Notes under the pieces: model-generated
The model's database searches: none
The model's input: only the letters and a program-made list of their open reading frames with translations
Told to the model about the DNA's origin: nothing
Shown: positions 51,722 to 64,000 of the stretch, one piece after another
Numbering within the stretch: position 1 is the stretch's first letter
Layout of the letters: every line of letters begins with the position of its first letter
Assembly (NCBI GenBank): GCA_026545765.1
Contig: CM048841.1
Coordinates: 88,208,636 to 88,272,635, forward strand
Reading direction: 5' to 3'
Source: Plantago major
Lineage: Eukaryota; Streptophyta; Magnoliopsida; Lamiales; Plantaginaceae
Length of the DNA stretch: 64,000 nt
Translations under genes and position numbers: made by a program

Positions 51722-53288
51722 AGAGTTAGATCAACTCCTTCTCACTTAAAAGTTTATGAATGTGTTCTTCCTCCTTTGCAGCATTCTACTAATGCCACTA
51801 CTGATTCTATTGCCTTAGTTTGTCATTCAACTGGAAAGCAATATCCTATCTCTAATCATATTGTTGTAGATCATCTTACATCTTCTTATGCTTGTTTCAC
51901 AGCTAGTATTACTCAACTGACAGAACCAAGAACTTATAAACAAGCTGTCAAGCATATAGAATGGAAAAATGCTATGGATGCAGAAATTCAGGCATTGGAA
52001 AAGAATAATACATGGATTCTTACTACTCTGCCACCAGGAAAGAACACAGTTGGATGCAAGTGGGTCTTTAGGATCAAATATAAGTCATATGGAAGTATTG
52101 AGAGATACAAAGCTAGGCTTGTTGCTAAAGGATACACAAGAGGAGGGATTGGACTACTTTGAGACTTTTTCCCCTGTGACAAAGCTCACAATTGTGAGAA
52201 CATTACTTGCTATAACATCTGCAAAACATTGGCATTTTGCATCAGTTGGATGTGAATAATGCCTTTCTTCATGGGGATTTACCTGAGGAAGTGTATATGT
52301 TGCCTCCACCAGGTTATTGTCAAGAGAATGACAATAGAGTTTGTAAGCTCGCAAAAAGTCTTTATGGCCTGAAACAGGCATCAAGGCAATGGTTTCAAAA
52401 ATTAACTACCAGTTTGCTTCCTTTTGGTTATATTCAATCCAAAGCTGATAGTTCATTATTTGTTAAAAACATTGCTAATTCTTTCACTGCTCTTGATGTG
52501 TATGTAGATGACATTATTTTGGCTGGTGATGATATTTCAGAGATTCAGAGAGTCAAAGAGCATTTGCATGATCAGTTTACTATAAAGGATCTTAGAGCCT
52601 TGAAATATATGTTAGGCATTGAGGTGGCACAGTCAGACAATGGCATTGTGTTGAGCCAGAGGAAGTATGCTTTAGACCTTCTGCAAGAGACTGATTATAT
52701 GGATTGTAAACCAATACAAACTCCTATGGATAGCAAAAGTAGGCTATCTGCAACAAGTGGTGAATTGCTCACAGATGCACAGTAGTACAGAAGATTGATT
52801 GGGCGCCTGGTTTATCTCACAATAACCATACCAGATCTTAGTTTTGCTATACAAACACTAAGCCAGTTCATGAGTAAACCTTCTACTGAGCATTTAGCTG
52901 CAGCTCATAGAGTGTTAAGATACATTAAAAATGCTCCTGGAAAAGGTATTTTACTACCAAGGCTTACTAATTTTCAATTGAAAGCCTTTCGTCATAGTGA
53001 TTGGGCTACTTGCCCTGACACAAGGAGAAGTGTCATTGGATTCAGTATTTACTTGGGTGATTCATTGATTTCATGGAAGAGCAAGAAACAACAAACTATA
53101 AGCAGGAGTAGTACAGAGGTAGAATATAGAGCACTTGCAGCCACAACTTGTGAGGCTCAGTGGCTTCTTTATCTGTTGAAATATTTGGGAATTGATCATG
53201 ATGCACCTGTTCATGTACACTGGCAGCAGAAGTGCTTTCTGCCTGGCTAATAACCCTGTACAGCATGAAAGAACCAAGCATATAGAGC
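51722..53288 (+). mobile_element. Reverse transcriptase/RNase H part of copia B
   Basis: Seen: [57 protein letters not shown], and RNase H text WATCPDTRRSVIGFSIYLGD and SRSSTEVEYRALAATTCEAQ. It continues in the text before the insertion at 37254 and after 54903. Fossil coding region. Confidence 0.88.
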
Positions 53289-53291
53289 TTG

Positions 53292-54900
<1,609 letters not shown>

Positions 54901-55072
54901 TTGATTGTCACTACATTAGAGAGAAAGTACAACCAAGTAAGTGAAGCTCTTTCAAATCAAGACTGAGGACATGATTGCAGACATATCTGACAAAACCACT
55001 TGGAGGATCTCTTTTTGCTACTCATCTAGGCAAGTTAAGCATGATTGACATACGCGCTCCACTTGAGGGGGG

Positions 55073-55380
55073 TGTTAGAGATCAAATCCTGGAAGAATTC
55101 AAGAAGAAACAAAATCTATTATACATATTTTGTTAAGGAATGAAGAACCCAGTTTGCAGCGCAACAAAGAAAATCGGCCGGTTCAAGTCTGTTATAAGCG
55201 GTTCAAGGCAGTTATATTTAAGTATAAATATTAGTTTTCCCATGTTTTCTTCTTCACTAATTCATTCTCAATTCATTTTGTAATTCTAAACAGTTCTCTC
55301 TGTAACTGTACAATTTGGTAATGAGAATTCGGTTATTTCATCTTCTTCATCATCTCTGTTCAATTATTTGAACATTGTTA
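55073..55380 (+). repeat. 3' LTR of copia B
   Basis: 308 bp, starting after the purine tract TTGAGGGGGG and ending at AACATTGTTA before the AATGA target duplication. A TATTTAAGTATAAATA promoter-like stretch is present at about 55214-55229. Confidence 0.85.
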
Positions 55381-56612
55381 AATGAAAATCAAAATCTTTG
55401 AGTGAGACTATTAAATAGCAAAATGAGAAACTTGTACTAGAATGGTGGAAATATTATTTTGCGGTGTAATTTATGAGTAATATTTGATTAATAAATTGGC
55501 ATAAAATTTTAACAGGCTCGCTTTAGCAGACGTTTAACACAGATCACTAGTAGTTCGATTTTATGTAAATGAAATGTTGATCTAACATAGTATTTTAGTT
55601 GTATGGTAAACATAGAGTTTATGAGTACCAATAAGTTGTTTTTGAGACAGAACGAGAGAGATATTGTCATACTTACCTAGACTAGGTCTATGCACATGAA
55701 GTTATATATTGTGGCTTCGTGAGGAAAAGCAATTGTCCCATTCGTGTACTATTTTATCCTTTGAAGTGGAACAAAATTTAAATTCTTAAAGGGGGGGGGG
55801 GGGGTTTAAGGGGTACCGTAAATGAAAATTGGAATCTTTGAGTGAGACTACTAAAATGGTAATATGAGAAACGTGTATTGGAATGGAGGAAATATTATTT
55901 CCTAGATAATTTATGAGTAATATGCAATTAAAGTTTGAAAATAAATTGGCATAAAATATTATCAGATTCGATTTAAGAGAATTTTAACAGATGAATATTA
56001 ATTCGATTTTATGTGAATAAAATATTGATGTAATATACTCCCTATGTTCCAGTTTCATTTACTCGTATTCCGTTTTGGTGCGTCCCAAATTCAATTACCC
56101 ATTCTTTTAATGGAAAATTTACCTCCTACTTTATTCATTATCTCTCATACTTTATTCACTATTTCTCCTACTTTATTCATTCTCTTTCATACTTTATTAC
56201 CATTTCTCCTACTTTATTCACTTTTCTTAAAACTTGTGTCCGGCCCCGTCAGGGGTGAAGCTAGAGTTCAAAACTACCTAGGACTTTTCTCATATAAAAA
56301 AATTTCTTACGAATTTGCATAGGGCTAATTTGAAAAAAAAGGGAAAAAATACATGTAAAAATTTTCTTTTTTGAAAAATGGGTGAAATTTCCACCCTGAC
56401 AAAGATAGCTCGCCCGTGAGTAATTGAAACCGGGATGGAGGAGTAATATCTAAGTTGTGTGGTAAGTTGGTAACATAGAGTTTATGAATAGTCAAAAGCC
56501 TTCTAATAAGTTATTTTTGGGAAAGAACGAAAGAGATGTTGTCATACCATGTGCCGAAAGATACATATAATGGCTTTGTGAGGAAAATCATTTGTCCCAT
56601 TTGATCATCAAA
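55381..56612. repeat. Tandem duplication of about 400 bp; unit A hit by copia B, unit B by a Stowaway MITE
   Basis: Unit A is 36290-36328 plus 55386-55755; unit B is about 55795-56612 without the MITE. Shared blocks include AATCTTTGAGTGAGACTA, ATAAATTGGCATAAAAT, AACATAGAGTTTATGA and AAAGAGATGTTGTCATAC (GAGAGATATTGTCATAC in A). A G run of about 14 bases is at 55791-55804. Confidence 0.85.
56038..56443. mobile_element. Stowaway MITE in duplication unit B
   Basis: The left end CTCCCTATGTTCCAGTTTCA and the complement of the right end CTCCTCCATCCCGGTTTCA form about 26-bp TIRs, with TA on both sides. The right half contains unrelated sequence (about 56247-56400), probably a further insertion. Confidence 0.8.
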
Positions 56613-56648
56613 CGAAAACGTAGACTTATATTGGCAACTTCATTAGCC

Positions 56649-56971
56649 ATGAAGGTAAAACTAGTAATACTGGTTGCGTTTCTGATCTTGGTTGATCATG
56701 GTCTTTCAGTCCGTAGTAGTGCAGCAGCATCACATTCAGGTACTCAACCAATTCATTAATACTCTATTTTCCTCTGTCAATGTTAAATTCCTTATCTTAT
56801 TAGTCATGAACATGATCAGGATTGAGAAATACAAAGTTCGCACAAGGAGGACGCAGAAACATGGAATGGAAAGAAAGCAAAAAACCGCTACCACGCGCAC
56901 CACCACCACCAAGATTAAGCCTACCTCGCAACTTTCACGTCATCGCACCACCACCACCAGATTCTGTCTGA
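56649..56971 (+). CDS. Candidate small secreted proline-rich peptide (two exons)
   Basis: Exon 1 (56649-56739) encodes a signal-peptide-like start, MKVKLVILVAFLILVDHGLS followed by VRSSAAASHS. An 80-base intron with CAG|GTACTC donor and GATCAG acceptor separates it from exon 2 (56820-56971). The open frame is 80 residues: hydrophobic leader at 3-18, basic middle (GGRRNMEWKESKK), and two PPPP motifs near the C-terminus (RAPPPP and APPPPDSV). No cysteines. The layout fits plant secreted peptide precursors, but it matches none of the families I know (CLE, IDA, CEP, PIP). A plausible leader, minimal plant intron and coherent frame support it; expression is unproven. It stands directly beside repeat DNA. 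Confidence 0.45.
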
Positions 56972-57029
56972 CCAACCAAGAACCAACATCCACAGGTCAG
57001 ATTCTAATAATTGGTGTCAATAAGGGCCA

Positions 57030-57150
57030 CGTCTATGAAGACCATGTTGAGGTTGACTCTAGTCCGACTACGTGAATGATATGAAAGGGTCTTCGTCTAT
57101 GAAGAGGTTGTTGAGTTTGACTCTAGTGACTAGTATAACTTGAAAGAGTA
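57030..57150. repeat. 64-bp tandem duplication
   Basis: CGTCTATGAAGA starts units at 57030 and 57094; both continue with TTGAGKTTGACTCTAGT and ATGAAAGRGT-like text. It lies just after the peptide candidate. Confidence 0.8.
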
Positions 57151-59060
57151 ATGTCTATCTTATTCTTACCTACTATGTTGGCTAGTATTAATAATACGCA
57201 ATAAATTTGGTGGACTTGGTACTCAACTGCCTTCGAAATTAAACATTGAAGTATCAATCGCGTTTTCTACTACTCTGACGTCTACTCTTTCGCATAACTT
57301 TAATGTATCAGATCTGACAACATTTAATACATACGATAATCTGCAGACAACCTATAAAAGCGTGAGGAGGTAGTGCGACGTCAGATAAGAGGAAACCCAA
57401 TGCCACACGGATTCATAATTTCATATATGCGTTGCTTTATAAAGTATGCTTGCAACAAACACATAATTAGCTCTTTTTACTGAGAAATAGTCGCCTACAT
57501 GTATTTTGGCTCTTCTTACAAGACAATGAATTAGCAAGCAGCATCAATGTCTGGACAATCTGATTTGATCATTCTAAAAGGAGATGAAGTTACAAAATCG
57601 ACTACTTCAACTTCATTGTGCCACTTTGTTGGATACCCTTGTGTATTTAAGAAGCCTATCAAGGGCTCTGCCATTCCTGCATTTAAAACTATTGGTGAAA
57701 TAGAGGGTCACACACATCTACGGCCTTTGGTGCAACTTTACAATAATTGAGGGTGTTTTATGTAATTTATTTGTATTTAATTTATTTTTGTTGTAAAATA
57801 ACTATTAAATAACTAAAATCAATACTAATGAGAAACATGTACTATAATGAAAGAGTATTAATATATGATAATCCACCGCTAATTTTTATTTATCATTCTA
57901 CATTTTGGATTATTTTTAAAAATATTGATCATTCTAACTAAATCAATTCAATTTAATATATTCATCAAAATTAGCTTATTTTATTTTCTTATATCCTCTA
58001 TATTTCTTTATATATTAGGCAAAAATATGTACACCACATTTCTATCTTATTTTATGTGAATCTAACGTCACAAATTAAATGAAACGGAGAGGGTAATAAT
58101 AATTAAAATTTAATTAGAGTAATTTTGTTTTCCAAAAAAAATTAAAAATAACGTCGTGATTTAACAAATTAAGCACAATGAAGCAATTAAAATATAATGA
58201 TGAATCAACGGTTACCATTTAACAAATTAGCTAAATTGATTAAAAGTAACTATAAATGAGTTAAAGTGAATCAATCACAATTAGGAAAAAATAATTTTAC
58301 AAATTATGTTTATAAAAAGGCAATTTAACATAATATCATTAAATTTTAATTATTTTTATACTAGAAACAGCGACACACGCTACACGCGTGAAGCGTATTC
58401 TGGATTTACACTATGTTTTGTTAAATCTTGTGCCATGAAGAGAGAGCCTTTGCTAAATCATGTACGCATATGGTGATACTCTTTCCTATACTCCTACACT
58501 TGAGGTTGTTTCATCAATAATCTCTACATTTCATGCATATTGGTTAAAATGCTAAACAGGTTATAAACATGTGCCAGAATGGAAATATTTCAATATTGGA
58601 CTGTGCACTCCATGCTAGACCTATTGTATTGACTTACAGAACTACAGTATATGTGGTGAATAACTTAGTGCAAGAATATTAACAGAATAGGATTTTACAA
58701 AGAGTCCATCTGAATCATCGAATCATACAACTGGTACAAGTAAATGACATTCCACAATCAAAATCTTTAGTTGTATATTTTTTTCATTGTAAAATATTGT
58801 ATTTTGCTGCTCATTCCAATATTCATTGATGTAGTTTTACCTAATGGTTTTGCACATTAAATTACAAGTAATGTTATACTTGTAAATGCTTCTACAGACT
58901 ACTAATATTACACTTGAAGCACCAAGGAAGAAAAAGAAGCTACTACTATTATTTCGTGCGCGGCATGACCATATTGAGTGATTAGTGAACTTATTTGTCG
59001 AAAGAATCATCAAGCAATATAGAATGTGGTACAACAAGAAGGCACCGAGCAATATGATGT
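57151..59060. other. AT-rich intergenic DNA, no gene supported
   Basis: A 67-codon frame at 57547-57750 (+), starting MSGQSDLIILKG, has no recognisable domain. A Stowaway-like right end GAAACGGAGAGGGTA lies at about 58081-58095. Nothing else was recognised. Confidence 0.4.
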
Positions 59061-59084
59061 AATTTAACAAGTTAGAGACTTCCC

Positions 59085-59481
59085 ATTCTGCTTTTGATCA
59101 ACAAGTCCAGCAGGTAGCAAATCGGATATTCCATCTTCAAACATGACCAAATGTTTCCTTGTGGTGTTGTCAAACCATGGTATTATCCCGAAGGACCTCT
59201 TATCTAAAGTGTGAAGGATGACTTTTTCTTCGACCAGTTTCATGCCTCTGTTCATATAGACAGATCTTTTTTTTTTTTTATGGTTCTCTTCTTGTTCTAG
59301 GAGATTTTGCAGCCAATTCATCTGCAACTATTTTCAATGCAGCATCTGAAGATGGTAACTTTGATTTGTTTACCTTAACACCCAGCTTTTACCGACAGCC
59401 TTTGCCACCACAGTGGCAATCTTGATCTGCACCAAATTGCACAAATTGGTAATCACAAGTCAGATGTGTAGGTTTCGGCAT
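59085..59481 (-). pseudogene. Retro-pseudogene fragment of an ASHH3/ASHH4-like SET histone methyltransferase
   Basis: The minus strand reads, without introns, the end of a SET domain and its post-SET cysteines (LTCDYQFVQFGADQDCHCGG then KGCR), a linker KLPSSDAALKIVADELAAKS, and the C-terminal FGIIPWFDNTTRKHLVMFED. This order matches plant ASHH3/ASHH4 (SDG7/SDG24 group), where I recall FDEYSRKHSVMFEDG near the end. In-frame TAA replaces the Lys codon after KGCR, and an A run of about 14 bases (around 59267-59281) breaks the frame between the linker and the last part. The missing introns suggest an mRNA copy, though a transposon-captured fragment is possible. Upstream SET sequence was not found. 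Confidence 0.7.
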
Positions 59482-59484
59482 AAT

Positions 59485-60080
59485 CTGGGATACACTTTTC
59501 CTTCCTTCATCAATTCGTAGGTTTCGGTAACACTACTACCTTCGTCTTCCCCCCCTCCTTTCCCTTCAGTCTGGCGGTGGTCAAAAAAGAACACTGGAAG
59601 GTGAGGTTTAGTAAGTTTTTCAATCCAGATCTGGAGGGGTTCGTGTATTTGACCTCACCGGTGAACAGGACCATGACCGGGGTGCGGTGGCCGGAGCTCC
59701 ATCGCCAGTTTTGGGATTTCGAAATTCCTCCATCTTTCTACTGTTAAATTATATCACTGCGAAGCTCTAAGCAAGATGAAAATTTTGATATTGATTGTTT
59801 CCTCATTTAATTTGTATAAGGGATGTTGAAGTGGAAGATATATTTGGGTGAAGAAAAAGAAACAGAGTTTGGAACACAAATACAGTAGTTTGGCTGTGTT
59901 CATCTTTGGGTTTTTGCTGGCTTTGTTCGTAGATTTCACGCGCTTAATGTTGAGAATGGGCAACTTCATTAATCCAGAGAAATTTGTACTGTCATGGTTC
60001 AATTGAGGAAAAATCGGACACTCCCATGCGCCAATCATCTGGTTATATTATTACTTTTAAATTTTTTATGAAAGTATTAA
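59485..60080. other. No feature seen
   Basis: A short CT-rich stretch near 59540-59570 and no supportable coding region. Confidence 0.4.
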
Positions 60081-60083
60081 AAG

Positions 60084-60285
60084 TTGCAAAAAAACACCCT
60101 TAATTATCATAAAGTTGTGCAAAACCCCCTAGAGTTGACCCTCTAGGCGAGTGTAATGCACTTGTGGTGCTAGGGGATTTCATGCAAACCATACTATAAC
60201 TCGGGGGATTTGACGCAAAATTTATAATTGAGGAGGTTTGGTGTTACTTTTATATAACTCGAGGGAGTTTTATGCAGTTTACTCG
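60084..60285. mobile_element. Foldback MITE rich in ACCCCCT motifs
   Basis: Left text AAAAACACCCTTAATTATCA and AAAACCCCCTAGAGTTGA are echoed in the complement of the right half (ACTCCCTCGAGTTATATAAA). Motif style resembles the element at 26741. Ends are approximate. Confidence 0.5.
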
Positions 60286-60499
60286 TACAACCAGTTTTGG
60301 GTTTGTTTTCTGTTTAGCACTGTTGTTACTTGTTACAGTGAGTTTTGTTTTGTTCTATCTATACAATGTAATATGGTTACCAAGGTCTTGGAAAATGTAA
60401 GATTTTCCTAAAAAATAGGAAAGTCAAGGTTTTCTTTGTGGTTTTTCGTGGCTTCTGGGTTTTAGCGGTCCGACCGGCCAAGTTTCTTTAAAAACTGTC

Positions 60500-60910
60500 A
60501 AGACACAGAATTTTCGTTATGCTTTTAATAGATTATATTATGGTTTTAAGTTGTTGGCATTGAAAGTATTAGTTACAGTTTTAACGTATTTTATTAATGT
60601 TTTAAGAGATTATGTGATGGTTTTAATGGGTCAGTATTGTATGCTTCAATCATAATGTTAACCTCTTTTATTAATTTTTAAGAGAGGTGTGATGGTTTTC
60701 AGGACCTACATGATAGTTTTTAAAATGGTTTGTTATAGTTTTAAGTGACAATCTAATATCATTAAACCACCATTAAACAAGTCTAAAAGTTTGAGGGATG
60801 CCATTAAAACATCAATAAACAAGTTTAAAATAGCTAATTGAGACATCTGTCATTACAATTTTAAAACATTCAGTCATTCAGAGGTTTTAAAACATCTATT
60901 CTCAAAGGGA
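60500..60910. repeat. Degenerate array of TTTTAA-type short repeats, left block
   Basis: TATGGTTTTAAG and ACAGTTTTAACG-like units recur about every 25-35 bases at 60515-60750, then the opposite orientation (CATTAAAACATC) at 60760-60900. Confidence 0.55.
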
Positions 60911-61058
60911 AAAATTACAATAAACGTTCATTTGGTGTTTTTTATACAGATGCAAACTGAGTTGTTCAAATAGGCTTTTTTTTCCGATTAAACTTGTTGG
61001 TGAACTTCGGCTTCCTGTCTTTTATTGCTTGTGGTTGTTGCTTCAATACTGCAATGAC

Positions 61059-62242
61059 CACTACAAAAAATCTGGGTTGTAGCGACGGATAGATCCGCTG
61101 CAATGACTATCATCCGTCGCCTCTGGCGACGGATCGACGGATAGAAAATCCGTCGCCCCACAGCTATGTGACGGATAAAAATCCGTCGTCAATTCGACGG
61201 ATTGACGACGGATTGACCTTTTTAAAAAAAAAATGATTGTGGGGCGACGGATAGATCTATCCGTCGCCCATTTTTAAAAATAAAATCAGATATCAATTTT
61301 TATATTCGTATACGGATTAATTCCGGCAGTGGTGGTGCGGTGGGTGTGGTGCAGGTGGTGGTGGGAGGTGGTGGTGGTGGTGGAGGAGATGGTGGTGGTG
61401 GCAGGGTGGTGGTGGTGGAGGAGATGGTGGTGGTGGTGCGGTGGTGGTGGGAGTAGAGAGGTGGTGGTGGTGGAGATGGTGGTGGAGGAGGATGGTGGAG
61501 GAAAGGAGGTGGTGGAGGAGATGGTGGTGGTGGAGGATGGTGGTGGTGGGAGGAGAGAGGTGGTGGTGGTGGTGGTGGTGAGATGGTGGTGGAGGAAAGG
61601 AGGTGGTGGTGGAGGATGGTGGTGGTGGGAGGAGAAAGGTGGTGGAGGAGATGGTGGTGGTGGAGGATGGTGGTGGTGGGAGGAGATGGTGGTGGTGGAG
61701 GATGGTGGTGGTCCAACTCATGAACTTAGCCAATACAAAGCTATATGATACCACCTAATTTTTCCGCCAGATTAGTAAATGTTTATCTCTTCCGATGCAA
61801 CAATAAGATCTTATTTCTAACAAGTAGTTTTGTCTTTGTTTCTATCTCATCGTATCCCATTCTGTTCCGGCCTGGTCCGGTATGTGGTGGTGGGAGAGGA
61901 GAAGTAGTGGAGAAAAGGAGGTGGTGGAGGAGATATATTATATTTTTTTTAGGTTTTTAGCGACGGATAGATCTAGATCTATCCGTCGCTAATTTTTTTT
62001 TTTTTAATTTTCCGGCCTTGTAGCGACGGATAAATCTATCCGTCGCTAAATTTTTTTTTTTTTTTTTTTTTTTTGGTCAACGCTCTGTAGCGACGGATAA
62101 TTTTATCCGTCGCTACAGAGCGACGGATAACCTTTATCCGTCGCCAAACTATCCGTCGCCCCAAGTAGCGATCCGTCGCTACAGGGGCGACGGATAAAAT
62201 CCGTCGCCCTTTCCGTCCCGTTACGGATGGATTCTTGTAGTG
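61059..62242. mobile_element. Non-autonomous CACTA element, 1.2 kb
   Basis: Left end CACTACAAAAAATCTGGG and right end GGATTCTTGTAGTG are inverted, flanked by the 3-bp target duplication GAC (61056-61058, 62243-62245). Dense GCGACGGAT/ATCCGTCGC repeats occupy 61080-61265 and 61960-62215, many as adjacent inverted pairs such as GCGACGGATAGATCTAG. The subterminal word is the same as in 53292-54900, so both belong to one family. No transposase; the middle is a low-complexity GGT tract. Confidence 0.92.
61325..61712 (+). repeat. (GGT/GGA)n G-rich tract inside the CACTA element
   Basis: Nearly 390 bases of GGTGGTGGTGGAGGA-type text, with internal duplications of about 60-70 bases. Long open frames in several frames (His/Pro-rich on the minus strand, Trp/Val/Gly-rich on the plus strand) are by-products. 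G-quadruplex formation is plausible. Confidence 0.9.
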
Positions 62243-62284
62243 GACACCATTGAGAGACCTATCATCAAACTCGATGTCATCGTC

Positions 62285-63115
62285 ATCACCTGCTTAAAAC
62301 ATTCACTAAATGGGTTAACACCATAACAACTCTTATTAAAACTATCACATTTGTGCTTAAAACAAAAAAAAAAGAACATGCAAAACAAGCCAAAAATAGT
62401 AAAATTGATGTTTAAAACCATATAAGTGCCTCTTAAAACTATAACAATGACTCTTAAAATTATAACAAAGCAGAAATATGCAACACAAGTTAAAAACAGT
62501 AACATTGATGCTTAAAACCATAACATTGCCCTGTAAAACTATAGCAATGGCTCTTAAAACTGTAACAAAGCATTTGCAAACAATCAAATCATAAATATTT
62601 TATCATAATCTAAAAAGTCTAATGTTGCTGCTTAAAACTACACCAATAGGTCTTAAAACTATAACATGCGCTAAAACTAATAACAGGCATAAATATTCAA
62701 CACAAACTAAACGCAGTAACATTGAACCTTAAAACCATAACAGTGCATCTTAAAACTATAACAATGCCTATTAAAACTATAACAAAGTAGAAGCATGCAA
62801 CACAAGGTAAAAACACTAAAATTAATTCTTAAATCTATAACACTGGCTCTTAAAACTATAACAATGCATTTTAAAACTATAACAAAGCATCTGTAAAAAT
62901 CAAATCATAAATATTTCATCAGAAGCTAAAAACACTAACGTTGTTGCTTAAAACTACAATGATAGGTCTTAAAACTATAGCATATGCACTAAAATATTAA
63001 CGGACATAAACATTTAACACAAGCTAAAAATGTAATCTTAATGCTTAAAACTATAACACCAGTTATTAAAACCATAACAATGCCTCTTAAAATCATAACA
63101 ATACCCATTGACGCA
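62285..63115. repeat. Degenerate array of CTTAAAACTATAACAATG units, right block
   Basis: About 25-32-bp units such as CTTAAAACTATAACAATGCC repeat some 25 times with drift. A longer period near 330 bp is suggested by the recurrence of CAAATCATAAATATTT at about 62585 and 62902. Orientation is opposite to the 60515-60750 block. Short reverse frames are repeat by-products. Confidence 0.75.
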
Positions 63116-63452
63116 ACTTTCACCGTAATTAGATTATGCACAAATAAGAGATCCAAAGTAACAATGGATAATGATGTTTAGTACCATGACTACCAACAAC
63201 GGAAATGATATTTATTTAGCATATTTCACAGCCAGACACTAGGTAAAGCAAAACATATACTAAAATAAATATGACTACAAACAACGGAAATTAATGTGTG
63301 AAAAGGAAATGGAATCATGACTACCAACAACGGAAATTAATGTGTGAAAAGGAAATGGAATAGAGATGAAGAATATTGAAAAGAAGACACTGATTCGAGT
63401 TCTCAGAGAACGATTCATGAGATTCGGCATGGGTAGTTGCTTGAGCTGAGTG
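63116..63452. other. No gene seen; short direct repeat
   Basis: GACTACMAACAACGGAAATT followed by AATGTGTGAAAAGGAAATGG occurs at about 63271 and 63318, a local 47-bp duplication. Confidence 0.6.
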
Positions 63453-64000
63453 TCGACACCGAAAATTTACAAATTTGTGGTGTCCTTAGATTAGATATTT
63501 TTATATTTAGAGATAATTATCATAAAAATATGTGATAATATTTAGAAGATATGTAGAGTATCAAATCTTACCCATTTAGAGTAAATATGAGATCTTGGTT
63601 AGGGTTTGATAGTTAGATGGATTAAGTCACAAACGACTCAATCAAACTCCCATGCTACCAAATTGTAGGTTAAACTAAAATCCGGATCAAGCTATTGAGG
63701 CCCCGATACTTAGAGAGAGGAATCAATTGATCAACGAAATTGTAACCCCAAACTATCAATAAAAATTCCATGTACCATGTTTTTGTTTGCCTAGCTCTTT
63801 ATTTGCAGGTTATGAAAATCCATTGCAAACACTGAGATATAGCTATCTAGGATTGTTCATCCTCTCTGAGAAGCTCCGATTATATCCGCCATAGCTATGC
63901 TCCGTGATTCACGTGGGAATGCCAGAATAAGGACGTAAAACTTGCAGCCTTGTTCAGTTCGTCCCAACAATTAGAGTGATCAATACGTACAGTACTGGGA
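63453..64000. other. Possible LTR end running off the window
   Basis: A TGTCGACACCGAAAATTTAC start, then a promoter- and polyadenylation-like stretch (ATCAATAAAAATTCC near 63757) and GC-richer text to the edge recall the 5' part of a retrotransposon LTR. No partner copy lies in the window, so this is only a suggestion. Confidence 0.3.

Noticed and set aside
57547-57750. 67-codon plus-strand frame starting MSGQSDLIILKG
   Set aside because: No recognisable domain and no supporting splice or promoter features; kept only as a note in the intergenic entry.
61300-61754. Long His/Pro-rich and Trp/Val/Gly-rich open frames on both strands
   Set aside because: They are translations of a GGT/GGA low-complexity tract within a CACTA element, open in several frames at once.
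62221-62587. Minus-strand frames rich in Phe, Cys and Tyr
   Set aside because: They are translations of the TTAAAACTATAAC array.

Overview
The window is nuclear DNA of a flowering plant (eudicot). The evidence is plant gene families with short GT-AG introns, abundant Stowaway-type MITEs with CTCCCTCCGTCCC-like ends, non-autonomous CACTA and Mutator-like elements, and nested Ty1/copia and Ty3/gypsy retrotransposons. The species cannot be fixed; the repeat starting GGCTCTGTTCTCTTC recalls Caryophyllales genomes, but that is a weak hint.

Host genes are few and lie mainly in the left half, all on the minus strand: the first exon of an F-box/Sel1-like protein (308-797), a SIAMESE-related CDK inhibitor of the SMR6 type (15599-15901), a complete 13-exon glutamate:glyoxylate aminotransferase with a peroxisomal SRM terminus (18842-23020), and a six-exon cinnamoyl-CoA-reductase-like gene whose first exon has lost 8 bases in the cofactor-binding motif (25134-29529). 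A possible two-exon secreted proline-rich peptide is at 56649-56971 (+). An intronless ASHH3-like SET-domain gene fragment is at 59085-59481 (-).

Region by region: 1-10000 is AT-rich and repetitive, with a 335-bp tandem duplication, a dispersed 250-300-bp repeat, and a 1.3-kb array of about 54-bp monomers with hints of higher-order order. 10003-14202 is a Stowaway MITE split by an old LTR retrotransposon. 15.6-29.5 kb is the gene-bearing part, with MITEs in introns, including a 9-bp-TSD Mutator-like element inside a Stowaway inside intron 1 of the reductase gene. 29923-34994 is a young copia element. 36329-55380 is a second copia element holding a 14.5-kb Tat-type gypsy element (37254-51716) and a CACTA element (53292-54900). 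The gypsy element carries a large antisense gene-like region. From 55.4 kb on there is a tandem duplication interrupted by a Stowaway element, the small peptide gene, the SET pseudogene, a second CACTA element with a G-rich tract (61059-62242) flanked by oppositely oriented TTAAAAC arrays, and an LTR-like end running off the right edge.

The host genes do not form a pathway. The window is mainly a record of successive insertions, several of them datable relative to each other because target duplications and an unoccupied duplicate of one target site survive. No tRNA, rRNA, CRISPR or prokaryotic feature was seen.
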